Shown: in pieces, positions 26,632 through 36,820 of the stretch
Numbering within the stretch: position 1 is the stretch's first letter
Layout: each line of letters starts with the position of its first letter
Source of the DNA: Tropicimonas sediminicola
GTDB lineage: Bacteria > Pseudomonadota > Alphaproteobacteria > Rhodobacterales > Rhodobacteraceae
DNA: 64,000 nt
Assembly: GCF_900188335.1 (NCBI RefSeq)
Contig: NZ_FZOY01000005.1
Span: 310,001-374,000 of the forward strand
Reading direction: 5' to 3'
Notes under the pieces: generated by a model
Told to the model about the DNA's origin: nothing
What the model saw: the letters and a program-made list of their open reading frames with translations, nothing else
The model's database searches: none
Translations under genes and position numbers: made by a program

Positions 26632-27264
26632 ATGATCTCCAGGACCGACCTGCCCGACACCATCGCGCTGTTCCCCTTGCCGGGGGCGCTGCTCCTGCCG
26701 CGTTCCCGGCTTCCGCTGCACATTTTCGAGCCGCGCTACCTTGCGATGCTCGATGACACGATGAAGACGGAGCATCGTCTGATCGGCATGGTGCAGCCGC
26801 GGGAGACCGAGGGCCTGCAGTCCATCGGCTGTGCCGGGCGCCTCACCGCCTTTTCCGAGACCGAGGACGGGCGGTACATGATTACCCTTACGGGGATCTC
26901 CCGCTTCCGCCTGATCGAGAAGGTCGAGGGCTTCACGCCCTATATCCGGGCCCGTGTCGACTGGAGCGATTTCACCCGCGATAGCGGCGCCACGGAGCGG
27001 GACGCGGGGTTCCGGCGTCAGCCGTTCCTCGATCTGCTGGCGCGGTTCATGGAAGACCGCGGGCTGTCGACCGACTGGGACAGCCTGAAGGAAGCCGATG
27101 ACGAGTTGCTGCTGAACTCGCTGTCGATGCTGCTGCCCTTTGATGTCGGCGACAAGCAGGCGTTGCTGGAGGCGCCGACGCTGGCCGACCGTCGGCAGAC
27201 CCTGACGGCGCTGATGCAGTTCGCGCTGCATGCGGGCGACGATGGCGCGGAGGTGATGCAATGA
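26632..27264 (+). CDS. LON substrate-binding domain protein
   Basis: A 210-residue protein consisting only of the LON N-terminal domain, without ATPase or protease parts. Motifs: [29 protein letters not shown] near the N-terminus (split by a loop) and [28 protein letters not shown]. Its role is unknown, but the fold binds unfolded peptides, and in this family the gene commonly sits next to a thioredoxin-TPR co-chaperone, as here. Its stop overlaps the Trm112 start by four bases (ATGA). Start ATG 26632 follows a 26-base gap. Confidence 0.88.
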   Translation: MISRTDLPDTIALFPLPGALLLPRSRLPLHIFEPRYLAMLDDTMKTEHRLIGMVQPRETEGLQSIGCAGRLTAFSETEDGRYMITLTGISRFRLIEKVEGFTPYIRARVDWSDFTRDSGATERDAGFRRQPFLDLLARFMEDRGLSTDWDSLKEADDELLLNSLSMLLPFDVGDKQALLEAPTLADRRQTLTALMQFALHAGDDGAEVMQ

Positions 27265-27464
27265 ACGCGCGCCCCGAGTCCGAGCCCCGCCCCACAATTG
27301 CCGACCGCAAGATGCTGGAGGCGCTGGTCTGCCCGCAGACCAAGACGCTGCTCTCCTATGATGCCAATCGGCAGGAGCTCGTTTCCCGCGCCGCGCGGCT
27401 GGCCTATCCGATCCGCGACGGGGTGCCGATCCTTGTGATCGACGAGGCGCGGCCGCTCGATTGA
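27261..27464 (+). CDS. Trm112 family protein
   Basis: A 67-residue protein of the Trm112/YcaR-like family: [46 protein letters not shown] is the core (here listed in order, with CPQTK and YPIRDGVP as the hallmark pieces). In eukaryotes and archaea Trm112 activates several methyltransferases; bacterial members are thought to do likewise. Only one Cys of the zinc site remains, so zinc binding is unlikely. It overlaps the preceding gene by four bases and is followed by a terminator-like hairpin. Confidence 0.9.
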   Translation: MNARPESEPRPTIADRKMLEALVCPQTKTLLSYDANRQELVSRAARLAYPIRDGVPILVIDEARPLD

Positions 27465-27492
27465 GCCGGCCCGGTCGCGTCAGGCCGGTTTT
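27464..27492 (+). terminator. Terminator after the Trm112 gene
   Basis: CCGGCC and GGCCGG arms (extended by a G-U and an A-U pair) around an 11-base loop, followed by TTTT. It overlaps the 3' end of the convergent UbiH-type gene. Confidence 0.5.
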
Positions 27493-28709
27493 CCCTTGAG
27501 CAGGTTCGGCACGTCGCCCGACAGCCCCGCGGCCTCGCGGATGAAGGTGCGACGCAGGGCAGGGAGCTTGTCGATCACCCCCATGCCAATCCCGCGCGCT
27601 ACCCGCAGGATCGGATTATCGTTCGAAAACAGCCGGTTGACCGCGTCCATGCCAAGCGCCAGCGTGGCCCGGTCGAAGCTGCGCCAGGCCCGGTGACGCT
27701 CGAGCACGAGGATCGAGCCGATATCTTCGCCGCGCCGCCGCGCCTCTGCCAGCACCTGGGTCAGCGTGGCCACATCCGTCAGCCCCTGGTTGAAGCCCTG
27801 TCCGGCGATCGGGTGCACGCCCTGCGCCGCATCCCCGATCAGCACCAGCCGGTCCTTCACCGTGTGGTTGGCCATGGTCAGGTTGAGCGGGTAGGAGAAT
27901 CGTTTGCCGGCCAGCCGGATCTCCCCAAGGAAATCGCCGAAGCGCGGGCGCAGCGCCGCGAGGAAGCCGGCGTCGTCGAGGCTGGCGATATGGGCTGCGG
28001 CCTCTGGTGTCTCGGCCCAGACTATGGAGCTGCGGTTGCCGGGCAGCGGCAGGATCGCCAGAGGACCGTGCGGCATGAAGAACTGGTGCGCGGTGCCGTC
28101 GTGCGGCTTTTCATGTTCCACGGCACAGACCAGCGCGGTCTGGCCGTAATCCCATCCCGTCCGCTGGATGCCCGCGCGAAGGCCGACGCCGCTCTTGCGG
28201 CCGTCGGCGCCGACCAGCACCAGCCCGGTCAGCGTATCGCCCGACGCTAGCGTGACGCGCGCCTCGGAGGGGGTGATCTCCTGGTCCACGACCGTCTCGC
28301 CGGGGCGGTGGGTGATCTTCGGTTCGGCCTCGATCGCCTCCAGCAGCGCGCGGCGCAGGTAGCGGTCCTCGAGGATGTAGCCCATCACCCCCTCGTCCAG
28401 CTCGCCGTGGTCGAAGTGCATGGCAAACGGCAGCACGGGCCCCTCGCCGGGGCGGCCGTCGGTGGTGACGATGTTGCGGATCGGCTGGGCGTGCTCGGCG
28501 ACCTTGTTCCAGATGCCGATGGCCGAGAGCAGCCGCTGCGAGGCGAGCGCCAGCGCATAGGAGCGCCCGTCGAATCCCGCGTCGGCCCGCGCCTCGGTGC
28601 TCAGCGCGTCGATCACGGTCGAGGTCATGCCGGCCTGGGCGCAGGCCAGCGCCAAGGCCGGTCCGTTGAGCCCGCCGCCGACGATCAGGAGGTCGCTGTC
28701 ATGTGTCAT
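27480..28709 (-). CDS. UbiH/UbiF-type FAD hydroxylase
   Basis: A 409-residue FAD-dependent aromatic monooxygenase. It has the Rossmann motif LLIVGGGLNGPALALA at residues 7-22, the family DG motif VGADGRKSGVG near 170, and the second FAD motif LIGDAAQGVHPIAGQGFNQGL near 290. Members hydroxylate the ubiquinone ring precursor in aerobic bacteria; which ring position this one uses cannot be told. It is likely membrane-associated, working with other Ubi proteins. It is convergent with the Trm112 operon and divergent from the amidase gene, with 85 bases between. Confidence 0.88.
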   Translation of the reverse strand: MTHDSDLLIVGGGLNGPALALACAQAGMTSTVIDALSTEARADAGFDGRSYALALASQRLLSAIGIWNKVAEHAQPIRNIVTTDGRPGEGPVLPFAMHFDHGELDEGVMGYILEDRYLRRALLEAIEAEPKITHRPGETVVDQEITPSEARVTLASGDTLTGLVLVGADGRKSGVGLRAGIQRTGWDYGQTALVCAVEHEKPHDGTAHQFFMPHGPLAILPLPGNRSSIVWAETPEAAAHIASLDDAGFLAALRPRFGDFLGEIRLAGKRFSYPLNLTMANHTVKDRLVLIGDAAQGVHPIAGQGFNQGLTDVATLTQVLAEARRRGEDIGSILVLERHRAWRSFDRATLALGMDAVNRLFSNDNPILRVARGIGMGVIDKLPALRRTFIREAAGLSGDVPNLLKGKPA

Positions 28710-28794
28710 CGCGGCAAGACATACCCCAGTCGTCGGGATTGTCCATGCGCTGCCCTGCCGCTAGGGTCCGTTTCGGCAGAATTCGGAGAACGGC

Positions 28795-30123
28795 ATGAAC
28801 GAGTGGCTTTGGATGAGTGCGGGCGACCTGGGCCGCGGAATCGGCGCGGGAGAGATCGACCCGGTGGCGCTGACGGAAGCCTACCTGTCGGCCATCGACA
28901 GCCACGAGGCCTCCGGCCGGATCTACGCCCGCACCACCCGCGACCGCGCCCTGGCCGAGGCCGGTGCGGCCGCGGAACGGGCGCGGCTCGGTCTGCGGCG
29001 GTCGCTGCTGGACGGCGTGCCGGTGAGCTGGAAGGACCTGTTCGACACCGCGGGCGTCGGAACCGAATCCGGTACCGCGCTGCTCAGGGGCCGGGTGCCG
29101 GACGCCGATGCCGAGGTGCTGCGCAACGCGACCGCGGCGGGGCTCGTCTGCCTCGGCAAGACCCACATGACCGAACTCGCCTTCTCCGGTCTCGGGCTGA
29201 ACCCGGTGACCGAGACGCCGCCCTGCGTGAACGACCCCGAGGCGGTGCCCGGCGGTTCTTCTTCGGGCGCGGCGGCCTCCGTGGCCTTCGGGCTGGCGGC
29301 GGCGGGCATCGGCTCGGACACCGGTGGCTCGGTGCGGGTGCCCTCGGCCTGGAACGACCTCGTCGGGCTCAAGACGACCTCGGGCCGCCTCTCGCTCTCC
29401 GGCGTGGTTCCGCTCTGTGCCCGGTTCGACACCGTCGGCCCGCTGTGCCGGACGGTCGAGGATGCCGCGCTGCTGCTGGCGATCCTCGAAGGCGGCAAGC
29501 CCGCGGACCTGACCGGCGCCTCGCTGGAAGGCCGTGGGCTCATGGTGCTCAAGACCACCGCCTTCGACGGGCTGCGGGACAAACCGAAGGAAGGCTTCGA
29601 CCGCGCCATCGCGCGTCTCGCGGCAGCCGGTGCGGTGATCGAGGAGCGCGAACTGCCCGAGGTGGAGGCCGCGATGGCCCTGTCGCCGACGCTCTATGCG
29701 CCCGAAGCCTATGGCACCTGGAAAACCGAGATCGAGGCGCATCCGGAGCGGATGTATCCGCCGGTGCTGGAGCGGTTTCGGGGCGGCAAGGGCATCGAGG
29801 CCGCCGATTTCGTCGCGGCCTGGCAGGAGCTGGAACGCCTGCGCCGCGCCTATCTCGCCGCCACCGCCGAATATGACGCGGTCCTCGTGCCGACGGTCCC
29901 GATCATGCCGCCGAACAAGGCCCTGCTCGAGGAGGACGCCGATTTCTTCGTGGGCGAGAACCTGATGACCCTGCGCAACACCCGGATCGGCAACCTCATG
30001 GGTCTCTGTGCTCTGACCCTGCCCACCGGCGTGCCTTCGGCCGGGGTGTCGCTGATGGCCCCGCCGATGGCGGAGGAGGCCTTGCTGCGCCTCGGTGCGG
30101 CGGCGGAGGCGGCGCTGGCCTGA
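28795..30123 (+). CDS. Amidase-signature enzyme
   Basis: A 442-residue amidase of the amidase-signature (AS) family. The Ser-cisSer-Lys triad is visible: Lys in VSWKDLF near residue 79, the cis-Ser in PGGSSSGAA near 153 and the nucleophile Ser in GSDTGGSVRVPSAW near 178. The short length and lack of GatB or GatC genes argue against tRNA amidotransferase subunit A; it is likely a hydrolase of a small amide. Cytosolic. The ATG at 28795 is preceded by GGAGAA. Downstream is a GC-rich hairpin and then the aminotransferase gene. Confidence 0.87.
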   Translation: MNEWLWMSAGDLGRGIGAGEIDPVALTEAYLSAIDSHEASGRIYARTTRDRALAEAGAAAERARLGLRRSLLDGVPVSWKDLFDTAGVGTESGTALLRGRVPDADAEVLRNATAAGLVCLGKTHMTELAFSGLGLNPVTETPPCVNDPEAVPGGSSSGAAASVAFGLAAAGIGSDTGGSVRVPSAWNDLVGLKTTSGRLSLSGVVPLCARFDTVGPLCRTVEDAALLLAILEGGKPADLTGASLEGRGLMVLKTTAFDGLRDKPKEGFDRAIARLAAAGAVIEERELPEVEAAMALSPTLYAPEAYGTWKTEIEAHPERMYPPVLERFRGGKGIEAADFVAAWQELERLRRAYLAATAEYDAVLVPTVPIMPPNKALLEEDADFFVGENLMTLRNTRIGNLMGLCALTLPTGVPSAGVSLMAPPMAEEALLRLGAAAEAALA

Positions 30124-30137
30124 GCCTTGGTCGGCCT

Positions 30138-30157
30138 CGCCGGGCTCCGGCCCGGCG
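30138..30157. repeat. GC-rich hairpin after the amidase gene
   Basis: CGCCGGGC, loop TCCG, GCCCGGCG: a perfect eight-base stem 15 bases after the amidase stop. GAAAAGAC follows instead of a T-run, so termination would need Rho or be weak. Confidence 0.45.
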
Positions 30158-30288
30158 ATCTGGCCGAAAAGACACAAGCCCCCGGCGGAGTGTCACATTT
30201 TCTGGACCAAACCGGGCAGCGTGGCTAATCTGTCACCAAACGGGGCGTCACGACCCCGACCCCGAGGCAGTTTACAGCAAGCGAGCGC

Positions 30289-31473
30289 ATGACGTTCCCC
30301 GACAGGTTTTCGGACCTACCCGAATACGCCTTTCCGCGTCTGCGGAAATTGCTGGCCGAGTCCGAGCCGGGCGGCGACGTCATTGATATGACGATCGGCG
30401 AGCCGCGCCATGCCATGCCGGACTTCCTCGAAGACGTGCTGACGCAGAACATCGCCGGCTTCGCCAAGTATCCGCCCAACGAGGGCACGCCGGAGCTGCG
30501 GGCCGCGATCGCGGCCTGGATCGGGCGCCGCTATGGCGTGACGGTCGACCCGGACACGCAGATCATGGCTCTGAACGGCACCCGCGAAGGGCTGTTCAAC
30601 ACCGCGCTGGCGCTCAGCCCGGAGACCAAGCGGGGCAAGGCGCCCGTGGTGCTGGTGCCGAACCCGTTCTACCAGGTCTACGCGGTTGCCGCCCTGATGG
30701 CCGGGGCCGACCCCTTCTTCGTGCCGGCCACGGCCGAGACCGGTTTCCTGCCCGATTACACCGCCCTGCCGACCGAGCTGCTGGACCGTGTGACGCTCGC
30801 CTATGTCTGCTCGCCCTCGAACCCGCAGGGTGCGGTCGCGGACGAGACCTACTGGCGGCGGCTGCTCGACCTCGCCGAGCGCCACGATTTCCGGATCATG
30901 GCCGACGAGTGCTATTCCGAGATCTACCGCGACGCGCCGCCGCCCGGCGCGCTCCAGATGGCGCAGGCCACCGGGGCGGACCCGGAGCGGGTGGTGATCT
31001 TCCACTCGCTCTCCAAGCGGTCGAACTTGCCCGGGCTGCGCTCGGGCTTCGTCGCCTCGGGGCCGCAATGCATGGCGCGCATCCGCCAGCTCCGCGCCTA
31101 TGCCGGGGCGCCGCTGCCGCTGCCCCTGCAGCGGGTGGCCGAGCGGGTCTGGGCGGACGAGGCCCACGTGGAGGCTTCGCGCGCGATCTACCAGGAGAAA
31201 TTCCGCCTCGCCGACGAGATCATGGCCGGCGTAGAGGGGTATCAGGGGCCCGAAGGGGGATTTTTCCTCTGGCTGCCGGTCAGCGATGGCGAGACGACGG
31301 CGATACAGGTATTCGAACAGACCGGCGTACGGGTTCTGCCCGGCGCCTATCTGGGTCGCGACGTGGGTGGAGACAATCCCGGCAAGGGATATGTCCGGGT
31401 CGCGATGGTTGCAGGGATGGACGAGTTGCGGCGCGGGTTGCTGGGCCTGCGTGACTGCCTCTACGAAAAATAA
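30289..31473 (+). CDS. dapC: Class I/II aminotransferase, DapC-like
   Basis: A 394-residue PLP enzyme of fold type I. The Schiff-base Lys is in HSLSKRSNLPGLRSGF near residue 241, with the conserved Asp-Tyr region (MADECYSEIYRD) before it and the substrate-Arg region (GYVRVAMV) near the end. The SKRSN-PGLR signature is that of N-succinyldiaminopimelate aminotransferase (DapC), acting in lysine and peptidoglycan precursor synthesis. Other aminotransferases with this loop are possible, so the symbol is tentative. ATG at 30289. ftsK follows after 15 bases, so they likely share a transcript, a conserved order in Rhodobacteraceae. Confidence 0.8.
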   Translation: MTFPDRFSDLPEYAFPRLRKLLAESEPGGDVIDMTIGEPRHAMPDFLEDVLTQNIAGFAKYPPNEGTPELRAAIAAWIGRRYGVTVDPDTQIMALNGTREGLFNTALALSPETKRGKAPVVLVPNPFYQVYAVAALMAGADPFFVPATAETGFLPDYTALPTELLDRVTLAYVCSPSNPQGAVADETYWRRLLDLAERHDFRIMADECYSEIYRDAPPPGALQMAQATGADPERVVIFHSLSKRSNLPGLRSGFVASGPQCMARIRQLRAYAGAPLPLPLQRVAERVWADEAHVEASRAIYQEKFRLADEIMAGVEGYQGPEGGFFLWLPVSDGETTAIQVFEQTGVRVLPGAYLGRDVGGDNPGKGYVRVAMVAGMDELRRGLLGLRDCLYEK

Positions 31474-31488
31474 GGACGAAAAGATCCG

Positions 31489-34458
31489 ATGGCTTCATAT
31501 CAGACAAGACAGCGTGACCCCCTTCTCGACAGCTCCATGCAGGAAGCCATCGAAAGGCGTGGACGGGAGCTGGTCGGGATCATGCTCCTTGGGCTGGCCG
31601 CGGCCATCGCGGCGATGCTTGCCTCCTACGCGCCACAGGATCCGTCCTTCTTCTCCGCCACCGACGCGCCGGTGCGCAACCTGCTGGGCCGGTTCGGCGC
31701 CTCCATCGCCGCGCCGCTGTTCATCGTCGTGGGCTTCGGAAGCTGGGCGCTGGCGGTAATCGCCATGGCCTGGGGCATCCGTCTGCTGGCCCATTGCGGG
31801 ACCGAGCGCGCGCTCGGCCGGCTGCTGTTCGCGCCGATCGCCGTGGCCTGCGCCGCCGTCTACGCCTCGACCGTCGTGCCCAGTTCCGAATGGACGCACA
31901 GCTTCGGTCTCGGCGGGCTTTTCGGCGACACCGTGCTGGGCGCCACGCTCAACATGCTGCCGATCTCCGCGAGCTTCGGCGTGCGCCTGCTGGCGGTGCC
32001 GGTCGGGCTCGGCGCCCTGTCGATGCTGCTCTTCGTGACCGGCTTCACCTTTGACGAGCTGCGCCGGATCGGCCGCTTCCTCGTGGTCGGCGTGATCCTT
32101 CTCTACGCGGGCCTGCTGCGCGCCGCGGGTGTGGGCGTCGCCGGGACGGCCGTGCTGGCCCGGGGGCTTGCCGAGAAGGGCGGCGAACAGCGGGCGCGGC
32201 TTGCCGAACGCCGTGCGGCGCGCGTCGAGGACCGTGCCGAGCGCCGCCAGAGCGAGCCGGTTCTGGTCGAGGATGACGACTACGACCTGCCGCCCGAGCC
32301 GCCCCTGCGTGCCGAACGTCCCGCCGCCGGCAAGCTGCTCGGTTCGGTCACCAAGCTGGTGCGCCGTGCCCCCACGCCGGAGGCCGCCTTCGCCGCCGAG
32401 CCCGCCGCCGCGGACTATGACGACGAGGATCTCTACGAGACCGCCGAGGATGCCGGCCCCAGCGAGGAGCGGATCAAGGCGCGGATCGCCGATGCGATCC
32501 GCGTTCGCGCCCGCGCCATCCCGCGCCCCGCGGCCCCGAGCACGATCGGACGGGCCGAGCCGCCGGTGGTGCGCCGCCGCGGCCCCAATCCGCTGATCCT
32601 CAAGGTGCCGGGCGCCGTGCCTTCTGCGCCGATGGCCGAGATCGACGACATGCCGCCGCCGGCCATGCCGCCGATGCAGGTGCAGACGCCGCCCACCCAG
32701 CGTGCCCCGCAGCCGCAGCCCGTCGAGCCGCCGGCCCCCGTCGCGCCCGGCGCACCGCAGCCCGCGCCGAGCACCGCCCGCCCGCAGGTCGCGCCGACGA
32801 TCTACGAGCGCGGCACCCCGGTCGCGTCGCTCGACGACGAGCCCAGGGCCGTGGTCCAGCACCCGCCCCGCAAGGTGGCAGAGCCCTCGCGCCAGGCCCG
32901 CGCCGAGGCGCAGCCCTCGCTCGAGCTGGAGCCGGCCGAGGCCGAGCAATACGAGATCCCGCCGCTGTCGCTGCTGACCAGCCCGACCTCGGTCGAGCGC
33001 CACGTGCTCTCCGACGAGGCGCTGGAAGAGAACGCCCGGATGCTCGAGAACGTGCTCGACGATTACGGCGTGAAGGGCGAGATCGTCTCCGTCCGTCCCG
33101 GTCCGGTCGTGACCATGTACGAGCTGGAGCCCGCGCCCGGCCTCAAGGCGAGCCGCGTGATCGGCCTCGCCGACGATATCGCCCGCTCGATGTCGGCGCT
33201 CTCGGCGCGTGTCTCCACCGTGCCCGGACGCTCGGTGATCGGTATCGAACTGCCCAACGCCAACCGCGAGAAGGTGGTGCTGCGCGAGATCCTCTCGGCG
33301 CGCGAATTCGGCGACACCTCGATGCCGCTGCCGCTCGCGCTCGGCAAGGACATCGGCGGCGCGCCGGTCGTGGCCAACCTCGCCAAGATGCCCCACCTGC
33401 TGATCGCCGGGACCACGGGCTCCGGTAAGTCGGTGGCGATCAACACCATGATCCTGTCGCTGCTCTACCGGCTCAGCCCGGAAGAATGCCGGATGATCAT
33501 GATCGATCCGAAGATGCTGGAACTCTCCGTCTATGACGGCATTCCGCACCTGCTCTCGCCCGTCGTGACCGACCCCAAGAAGGCCGTCGTGGCGCTCAAG
33601 TGGGTCGTGGGCGAGATGGAGGACCGCTACCGCAAGATGTCCAAGATGGGCGTGCGGAACATCGAGGGCTACAACAGCCGCGTGAAGGATGCGCTCTCCA
33701 AGGGCGAGATGTTCTCCCGCACCGTGCAGACGGGCTTCGACGACGAGACCGGCGAGCCGGTGTTCGAGACCGAGGAGTTCGCGCCCGAGCTGCTGCCCTT
33801 CATCGTCGTGATCGTCGACGAGATGGCCGACCTGATGATGGTCGCCGGCAAGGAGATCGAGGCCTGCATCCAGCGCTTGGCGCAGATGGCCCGGGCCTCC
33901 GGCATCCACATCATCATGGCGACGCAGCGTCCGTCCGTCGACGTTATCACCGGCACCATCAAGGCCAACTTCCCGACCCGGATCTCCTTCCAGGTGACCT
34001 CCAAGGTCGACAGCCGGACGATCCTGGGCGAGATGGGCGCCGAACAGCTCCTCGGCATGGGCGACATGCTCTACATGGCTGGCGGCGCCAAGATCACCCG
34101 CGTCCACGGCCCCTTCGTCAGCGACGAGGAGGTCGAGGAGATCGTGAACCACCTCAAGGCCTTCGGTCCGCCGGACTACGTGGGCGGCGTGGTGGACGGC
34201 CCCGACGAGGACAAGGAGAGCGACATCGATCTCGTCCTCGGCCTCGGCGGCAACACCGACGGCGAGGATGCGCTCTACGACCAGGCGGTGCAGATCGTCA
34301 TCAAGGACCGCAAGTGCTCGACCTCCTACATCCAGCGCAAGCTGGCCATCGGCTACAACAAGGCCGCGCGCCTTGTGGAGCAGATGGAAGAGGAAGGGCT
34401 CGTCAGCGCGTCGAACCACGTGGGCAAGCGCGAGATCCTGGTGCCCGAACAGGCCTGA
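31489..34458 (+). CDS. ftsK: DNA translocase FtsK
   Basis: A 989-residue divisome protein that pumps chromosome ends across the septum. Residues about 25-210 form several transmembrane segments; residues about 230-480 form a long Pro/Ala/Glu-rich linker (for example [20 protein letters not shown]). The alpha-beta motor domain follows, with Walker A GTTGSGKS near residue 642 and Walker [11 protein letters not shown] near 772. The C-terminal gamma winged-helix domain ([20 protein letters not shown]) reads KOPS sites. All parts are intact. Its neighbours are dapC upstream and an RTX protease and lolA downstream. Confidence 0.97.
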   Translation: MASYQTRQRDPLLDSSMQEAIERRGRELVGIMLLGLAAAIAAMLASYAPQDPSFFSATDAPVRNLLGRFGASIAAPLFIVVGFGSWALAVIAMAWGIRLLAHCGTERALGRLLFAPIAVACAAVYASTVVPSSEWTHSFGLGGLFGDTVLGATLNMLPISASFGVRLLAVPVGLGALSMLLFVTGFTFDELRRIGRFLVVGVILLYAGLLRAAGVGVAGTAVLARGLAEKGGEQRARLAERRAARVEDRAERRQSEPVLVEDDDYDLPPEPPLRAERPAAGKLLGSVTKLVRRAPTPEAAFAAEPAAADYDDEDLYETAEDAGPSEERIKARIADAIRVRARAIPRPAAPSTIGRAEPPVVRRRGPNPLILKVPGAVPSAPMAEIDDMPPPAMPPMQVQTPPTQRAPQPQPVEPPAPVAPGAPQPAPSTARPQVAPTIYERGTPVASLDDEPRAVVQHPPRKVAEPSRQARAEAQPSLELEPAEAEQYEIPPLSLLTSPTSVERHVLSDEALEENARMLENVLDDYGVKGEIVSVRPGPVVTMYELEPAPGLKASRVIGLADDIARSMSALSARVSTVPGRSVIGIELPNANREKVVLREILSAREFGDTSMPLPLALGKDIGGAPVVANLAKMPHLLIAGTTGSGKSVAINTMILSLLYRLSPEECRMIMIDPKMLELSVYDGIPHLLSPVVTDPKKAVVALKWVVGEMEDRYRKMSKMGVRNIEGYNSRVKDALSKGEMFSRTVQTGFDDETGEPVFETEEFAPELLPFIVVIVDEMADLMMVAGKEIEACIQRLAQMARASGIHIIMATQRPSVDVITGTIKANFPTRISFQVTSKVDSRTILGEMGAEQLLGMGDMLYMAGGAKITRVHGPFVSDEEVEEIVNHLKAFGPPDYVGGVVDGPDEDKESDIDLVLGLGGNTDGEDALYDQAVQIVIKDRKCSTSYIQRKLAIGYNKAARLVEQMEEEGLVSASNHVGKREILVPEQA

Positions 34459-34548
34459 TCCCCCTCCCCTGCCCGGCGCCGGGATTAACGCGGCGGTGGG
34501 CCTGTGCTACCCTCCCCTTCCGGTGCCATCGAGCAGGAGGGGAGGCCC

Positions 34549-36093
34549 ATGACCAAAGTCGGCGATTATAGGGCGATCCTCGCCTATCTCGACAACGAGG
34601 GCGACCGCTGGAACGCCACCGCGCCCCTTGGCACGTCGGTCTTCATCTCCTACCGCTTCGCCACCAGCTCCGACCTTCCCGGCCTTCTGGAGGACGAGAA
34701 CCCCTACGGCGCCAAATCCTTCCGGAGCTACACCTCGGCCGAGGAGGCCGCGTTCCGCAAGGCGCTCGGCCTGTACGAGGCGGTCGCGGGCGTGCGCTTC
34801 GTCGAGACGACGGACGAGAGCGCCATGGTACTCGCCTATGCCGCCGACATCGACGCCGGCAACCTTGCCGGCTATGCCAGCCTGCCTTTCACGAACATCG
34901 ACAGCGGGGCCTTCGACAACCCCAAGGATTTCGTGATGAACCTCGACAAGAACGAGATGAACAGCGGTCACGGCTTCACCACCGTCCTCCACGAACTGGG
35001 CCACACCCTCGGCCTCAGCCATCCGTTCGAGGGGGCCTTTACGCTCAAATCCTCCCTCGACAGCACCGACACCACGGTGATGTCCTACAACCACACCATC
35101 GATCCCCAGACCGAGCCGAGCCCGTTCGACGTGCAGGCCGTCCAGCACATCTACGGCAAGTCCGGAGCCCTGAAGGGCTGGAGCTATGGTCTCGACAAGG
35201 GGGTCTTCACCGCCGAAGGGACCAAGCGGGCTGAGGAGGTGGTCGGGTTGCTCCACATGAAGAACCACATCGACGGCAAGGGCGGGGCCGACAAGATCTG
35301 GGGCTGGGAAAAGGCGGACCGGCTGGAGGGCGGCGGCGGAAACGACCGGCTCATGGGCAACGGCGGCGCCGACATCCTGCGCGGCGGTGCAGGGGACGAC
35401 ACGCTTCTGGGCGACCGGGATATCGAGGGCCGGCTCTACGACTTCGGCGACAAGCTCTACGGTCAGGACGGCGACGACACGCTCAAGGGCCACGACGGCA
35501 ATGACCTGCTCGTCGGCGGCAAGGGCGACGACCTGCTGGTCGGCGACGACGGGGAATACTGGTGGGTGAACGACGACATCCTGCGCGGCGGCGCGGGAAA
35601 GGACGACCTGCGCGGCGGCGGCGGTGACGACACGCTCGACGGCGGCACCGGCGTCGACGTGCTGCGCGGTGGCGCGGGCGACGACACGCTCTCGGGCGGC
35701 GGGCAGAAGGACAGGCTTCTCGGCGAGGCGGGCAACGACAGCCTCTCCGGGGACGCCGGCAACGACCGCCTGATCGGCGGCGGCGGCACCGACACGCTCG
35801 CCGGCGGCAGCGGCGCCGATGTCCTGATCGGCGGCCGGAATGCGCGCGACACCTTCGTCTTCACCCGGAAGGATTTCGGCGCGACCGACCGCATCACCGA
35901 TTACGACCTCGGGATCGACCGGATCGACATCGCGGCGACCGGCTTTTCCGCGTCGGATGCCCGCTTCGTGAAAACGGGGGGCGGCTCCGACAGCCTCGTC
36001 CGTTTCGACGCGGACCTCGAAATCCGGATCATGGACGTGACAAAGGCCGAGCTCACCGGTCTTGCGGACTGGCAGATCTTCATCGAAGCCTGA
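34549..36093 (+). CDS. Serralysin-like M10 metalloprotease with RTX repeats
   Basis: A 514-residue secreted protease. The zinc motif HELGHTLGLSH is at residues 148-158 and the Met-turn (TTVMSYN) at 175-181, as in serralysins. Residues about 255-430 contain around fifteen Ca-binding nonapeptide repeats (GGxGxDxLx type, for example GGAGDDTLLGD and GGTGVDVLRG), followed by a hydrophobic C-terminal region (RFDADLEIRIMDVTKAELTG) typical of type I secretion signals. There is no N-terminal signal peptide, so it should leave by an ABC-type I system, absent from this window. ATG at 34549 follows GGAGGGGAGG. It is inserted between ftsK and lolA, which may be a family-specific addition. Confidence 0.9.
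   Translation: MTKVGDYRAILAYLDNEGDRWNATAPLGTSVFISYRFATSSDLPGLLEDENPYGAKSFRSYTSAEEAAFRKALGLYEAVAGVRFVETTDESAMVLAYAADIDAGNLAGYASLPFTNIDSGAFDNPKDFVMNLDKNEMNSGHGFTTVLHELGHTLGLSHPFEGAFTLKSSLDSTDTTVMSYNHTIDPQTEPSPFDVQAVQHIYGKSGALKGWSYGLDKGVFTAEGTKRAEEVVGLLHMKNHIDGKGGADKIWGWEKADRLEGGGGNDRLMGNGGADILRGGAGDDTLLGDRDIEGRLYDFGDKLYGQDGDDTLKGHDGNDLLVGGKGDDLLVGDDGEYWWVNDDILRGGAGKDDLRGGGGDDTLDGGTGVDVLRGGAGDDTLSGGGQKDRLLGEAGNDSLSGDAGNDRLIGGGGTDTLAGGSGADVLIGGRNARDTFVFTRKDFGATDRITDYDLGIDRIDIAATGFSASDARFVKTGGGSDSLVRFDADLEIRIMDVTKAELTGLADWQIFIEA
35320..35845 (+). repeat. RTX nonapeptide coding repeats
   Basis: Tandem imperfect 27-base units that encode the Ca-binding Gly/Asp-rich repeats of the metalloprotease. 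They are coding, not a DNA satellite or CRISPR array. Confidence 0.85.
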
Positions 36094-36183
36094 CCGGCGG
36101 GGCGGTGGCCGGCTTTCGCCGTTCACGCCGCTTTGAGAGCGAGCACTCTGGTAAGCGCCCGCGGGAGACCATACTCAGATAGC

Positions 36184-36780
36184 ATGATGAAACGTCTTGC
36201 TTCCATTCTCGCGCTCACGCTGACGCTGGCGGGTCCCGCCTCGGCGGAGAAGATCTCGCTGAACGCGCTGTCGAACTACCTCAACGGGTTCGAGACCGCT
36301 TCCGGCGAGTTCACCCAGATCAATGCCGACGGCACGATCTCGACCGGCAAGGTCTATATCCAAAGGCCCGGGCGGGCGCGGTTCGAATACAACCCGCCGG
36401 ACAACTCGCTGGTGATGGCCGGCGGCGGCACGGTGGCGATCTTCGACGCCAAGTCCAACACCGGTTCGACCCAGTATCCGCTGCGCCAGACGCCGCTCAG
36501 CATCATCCTGCAGAAGAACGTGAACCTCTCCCAGGCGCGCATGGTCGTCGCCCACACCACCGACGGCAAGACAACGAGCGTCGTCGCCCAGGATCCGGAA
36601 AACCCCGAATACGGCACGATCCGGCTGGTGTTCACCCCGGACCCGGTCGAGCTGCGCCAGTGGGTCATCACCGACGGGGCCGGCGACGAGACCACGGTGA
36701 TCCTCGGCGAGCTGCAGACCGGCACGCGGATGCCATCGTCGCTGTTCGACATCATCCGCGAAGAGGCGCGCCGCAACTAG
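36184..36780 (+). CDS. lolA: Outer-membrane lipoprotein carrier LolA
   Basis: A 198-residue periplasmic chaperone that carries lipoproteins from LolCDE to the outer membrane. A signal peptide covers residues 1-20 (cleavage ASA-EKI). The mature protein has the family pattern: NYLNGFETASGEFTQINADG, GRARFEYNPPDNSLVMAGGG (split across the turn) and the hydrophobic-cavity strands (TIRLVFTPDPVELRQWVITDG). Two ATG codons in a row (36184 and 36187) are possible starts. It follows ftsK and the RTX protease on the same strand; a ftsK-lolA neighbourhood is common in this group. Confidence 0.93.
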   Translation: MMKRLASILALTLTLAGPASAEKISLNALSNYLNGFETASGEFTQINADGTISTGKVYIQRPGRARFEYNPPDNSLVMAGGGTVAIFDAKSNTGSTQYPLRQTPLSIILQKNVNLSQARMVVAHTTDGKTTSVVAQDPENPEYGTIRLVFTPDPVELRQWVITDGAGDETTVILGELQTGTRMPSSLFDIIREEARRN

Positions 36781-36792
36781 GGGCGCGCCCAC

Positions 36793-36820
36793 GGCCTGCG
36801 GTCAGATCTTGCCGCAGGCC
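36793..36820. terminator. GC-rich hairpin between convergent lolA and transglycosylase genes
   Basis: GGCCTGCGG and CCGCAGGCC, nine-base perfect arms, ten-base loop holding the minus-strand stop codon. No T-run on either side; probably a bidirectional 3'-end structure. Confidence 0.55.

Noticed and set aside
31495-34419. 974-codon open frame on the minus strand opposite ftsK
   Set aside because: It mirrors ftsK codon structure in a GC-rich genome, has no recognisable domain, and FtsK is certain on the plus strand.
35320-35845. Tandem repeats looking like a CRISPR array
   Set aside because: They are in-frame 27-base coding repeats of an RTX protein without spacers or cas genes.
34507-36126. 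539-codon minus-strand frame opposite the metalloprotease
   Set aside because: Antisense shadow of the RTX repeats; the plus-strand protein has the HELGHTLGLSH site.
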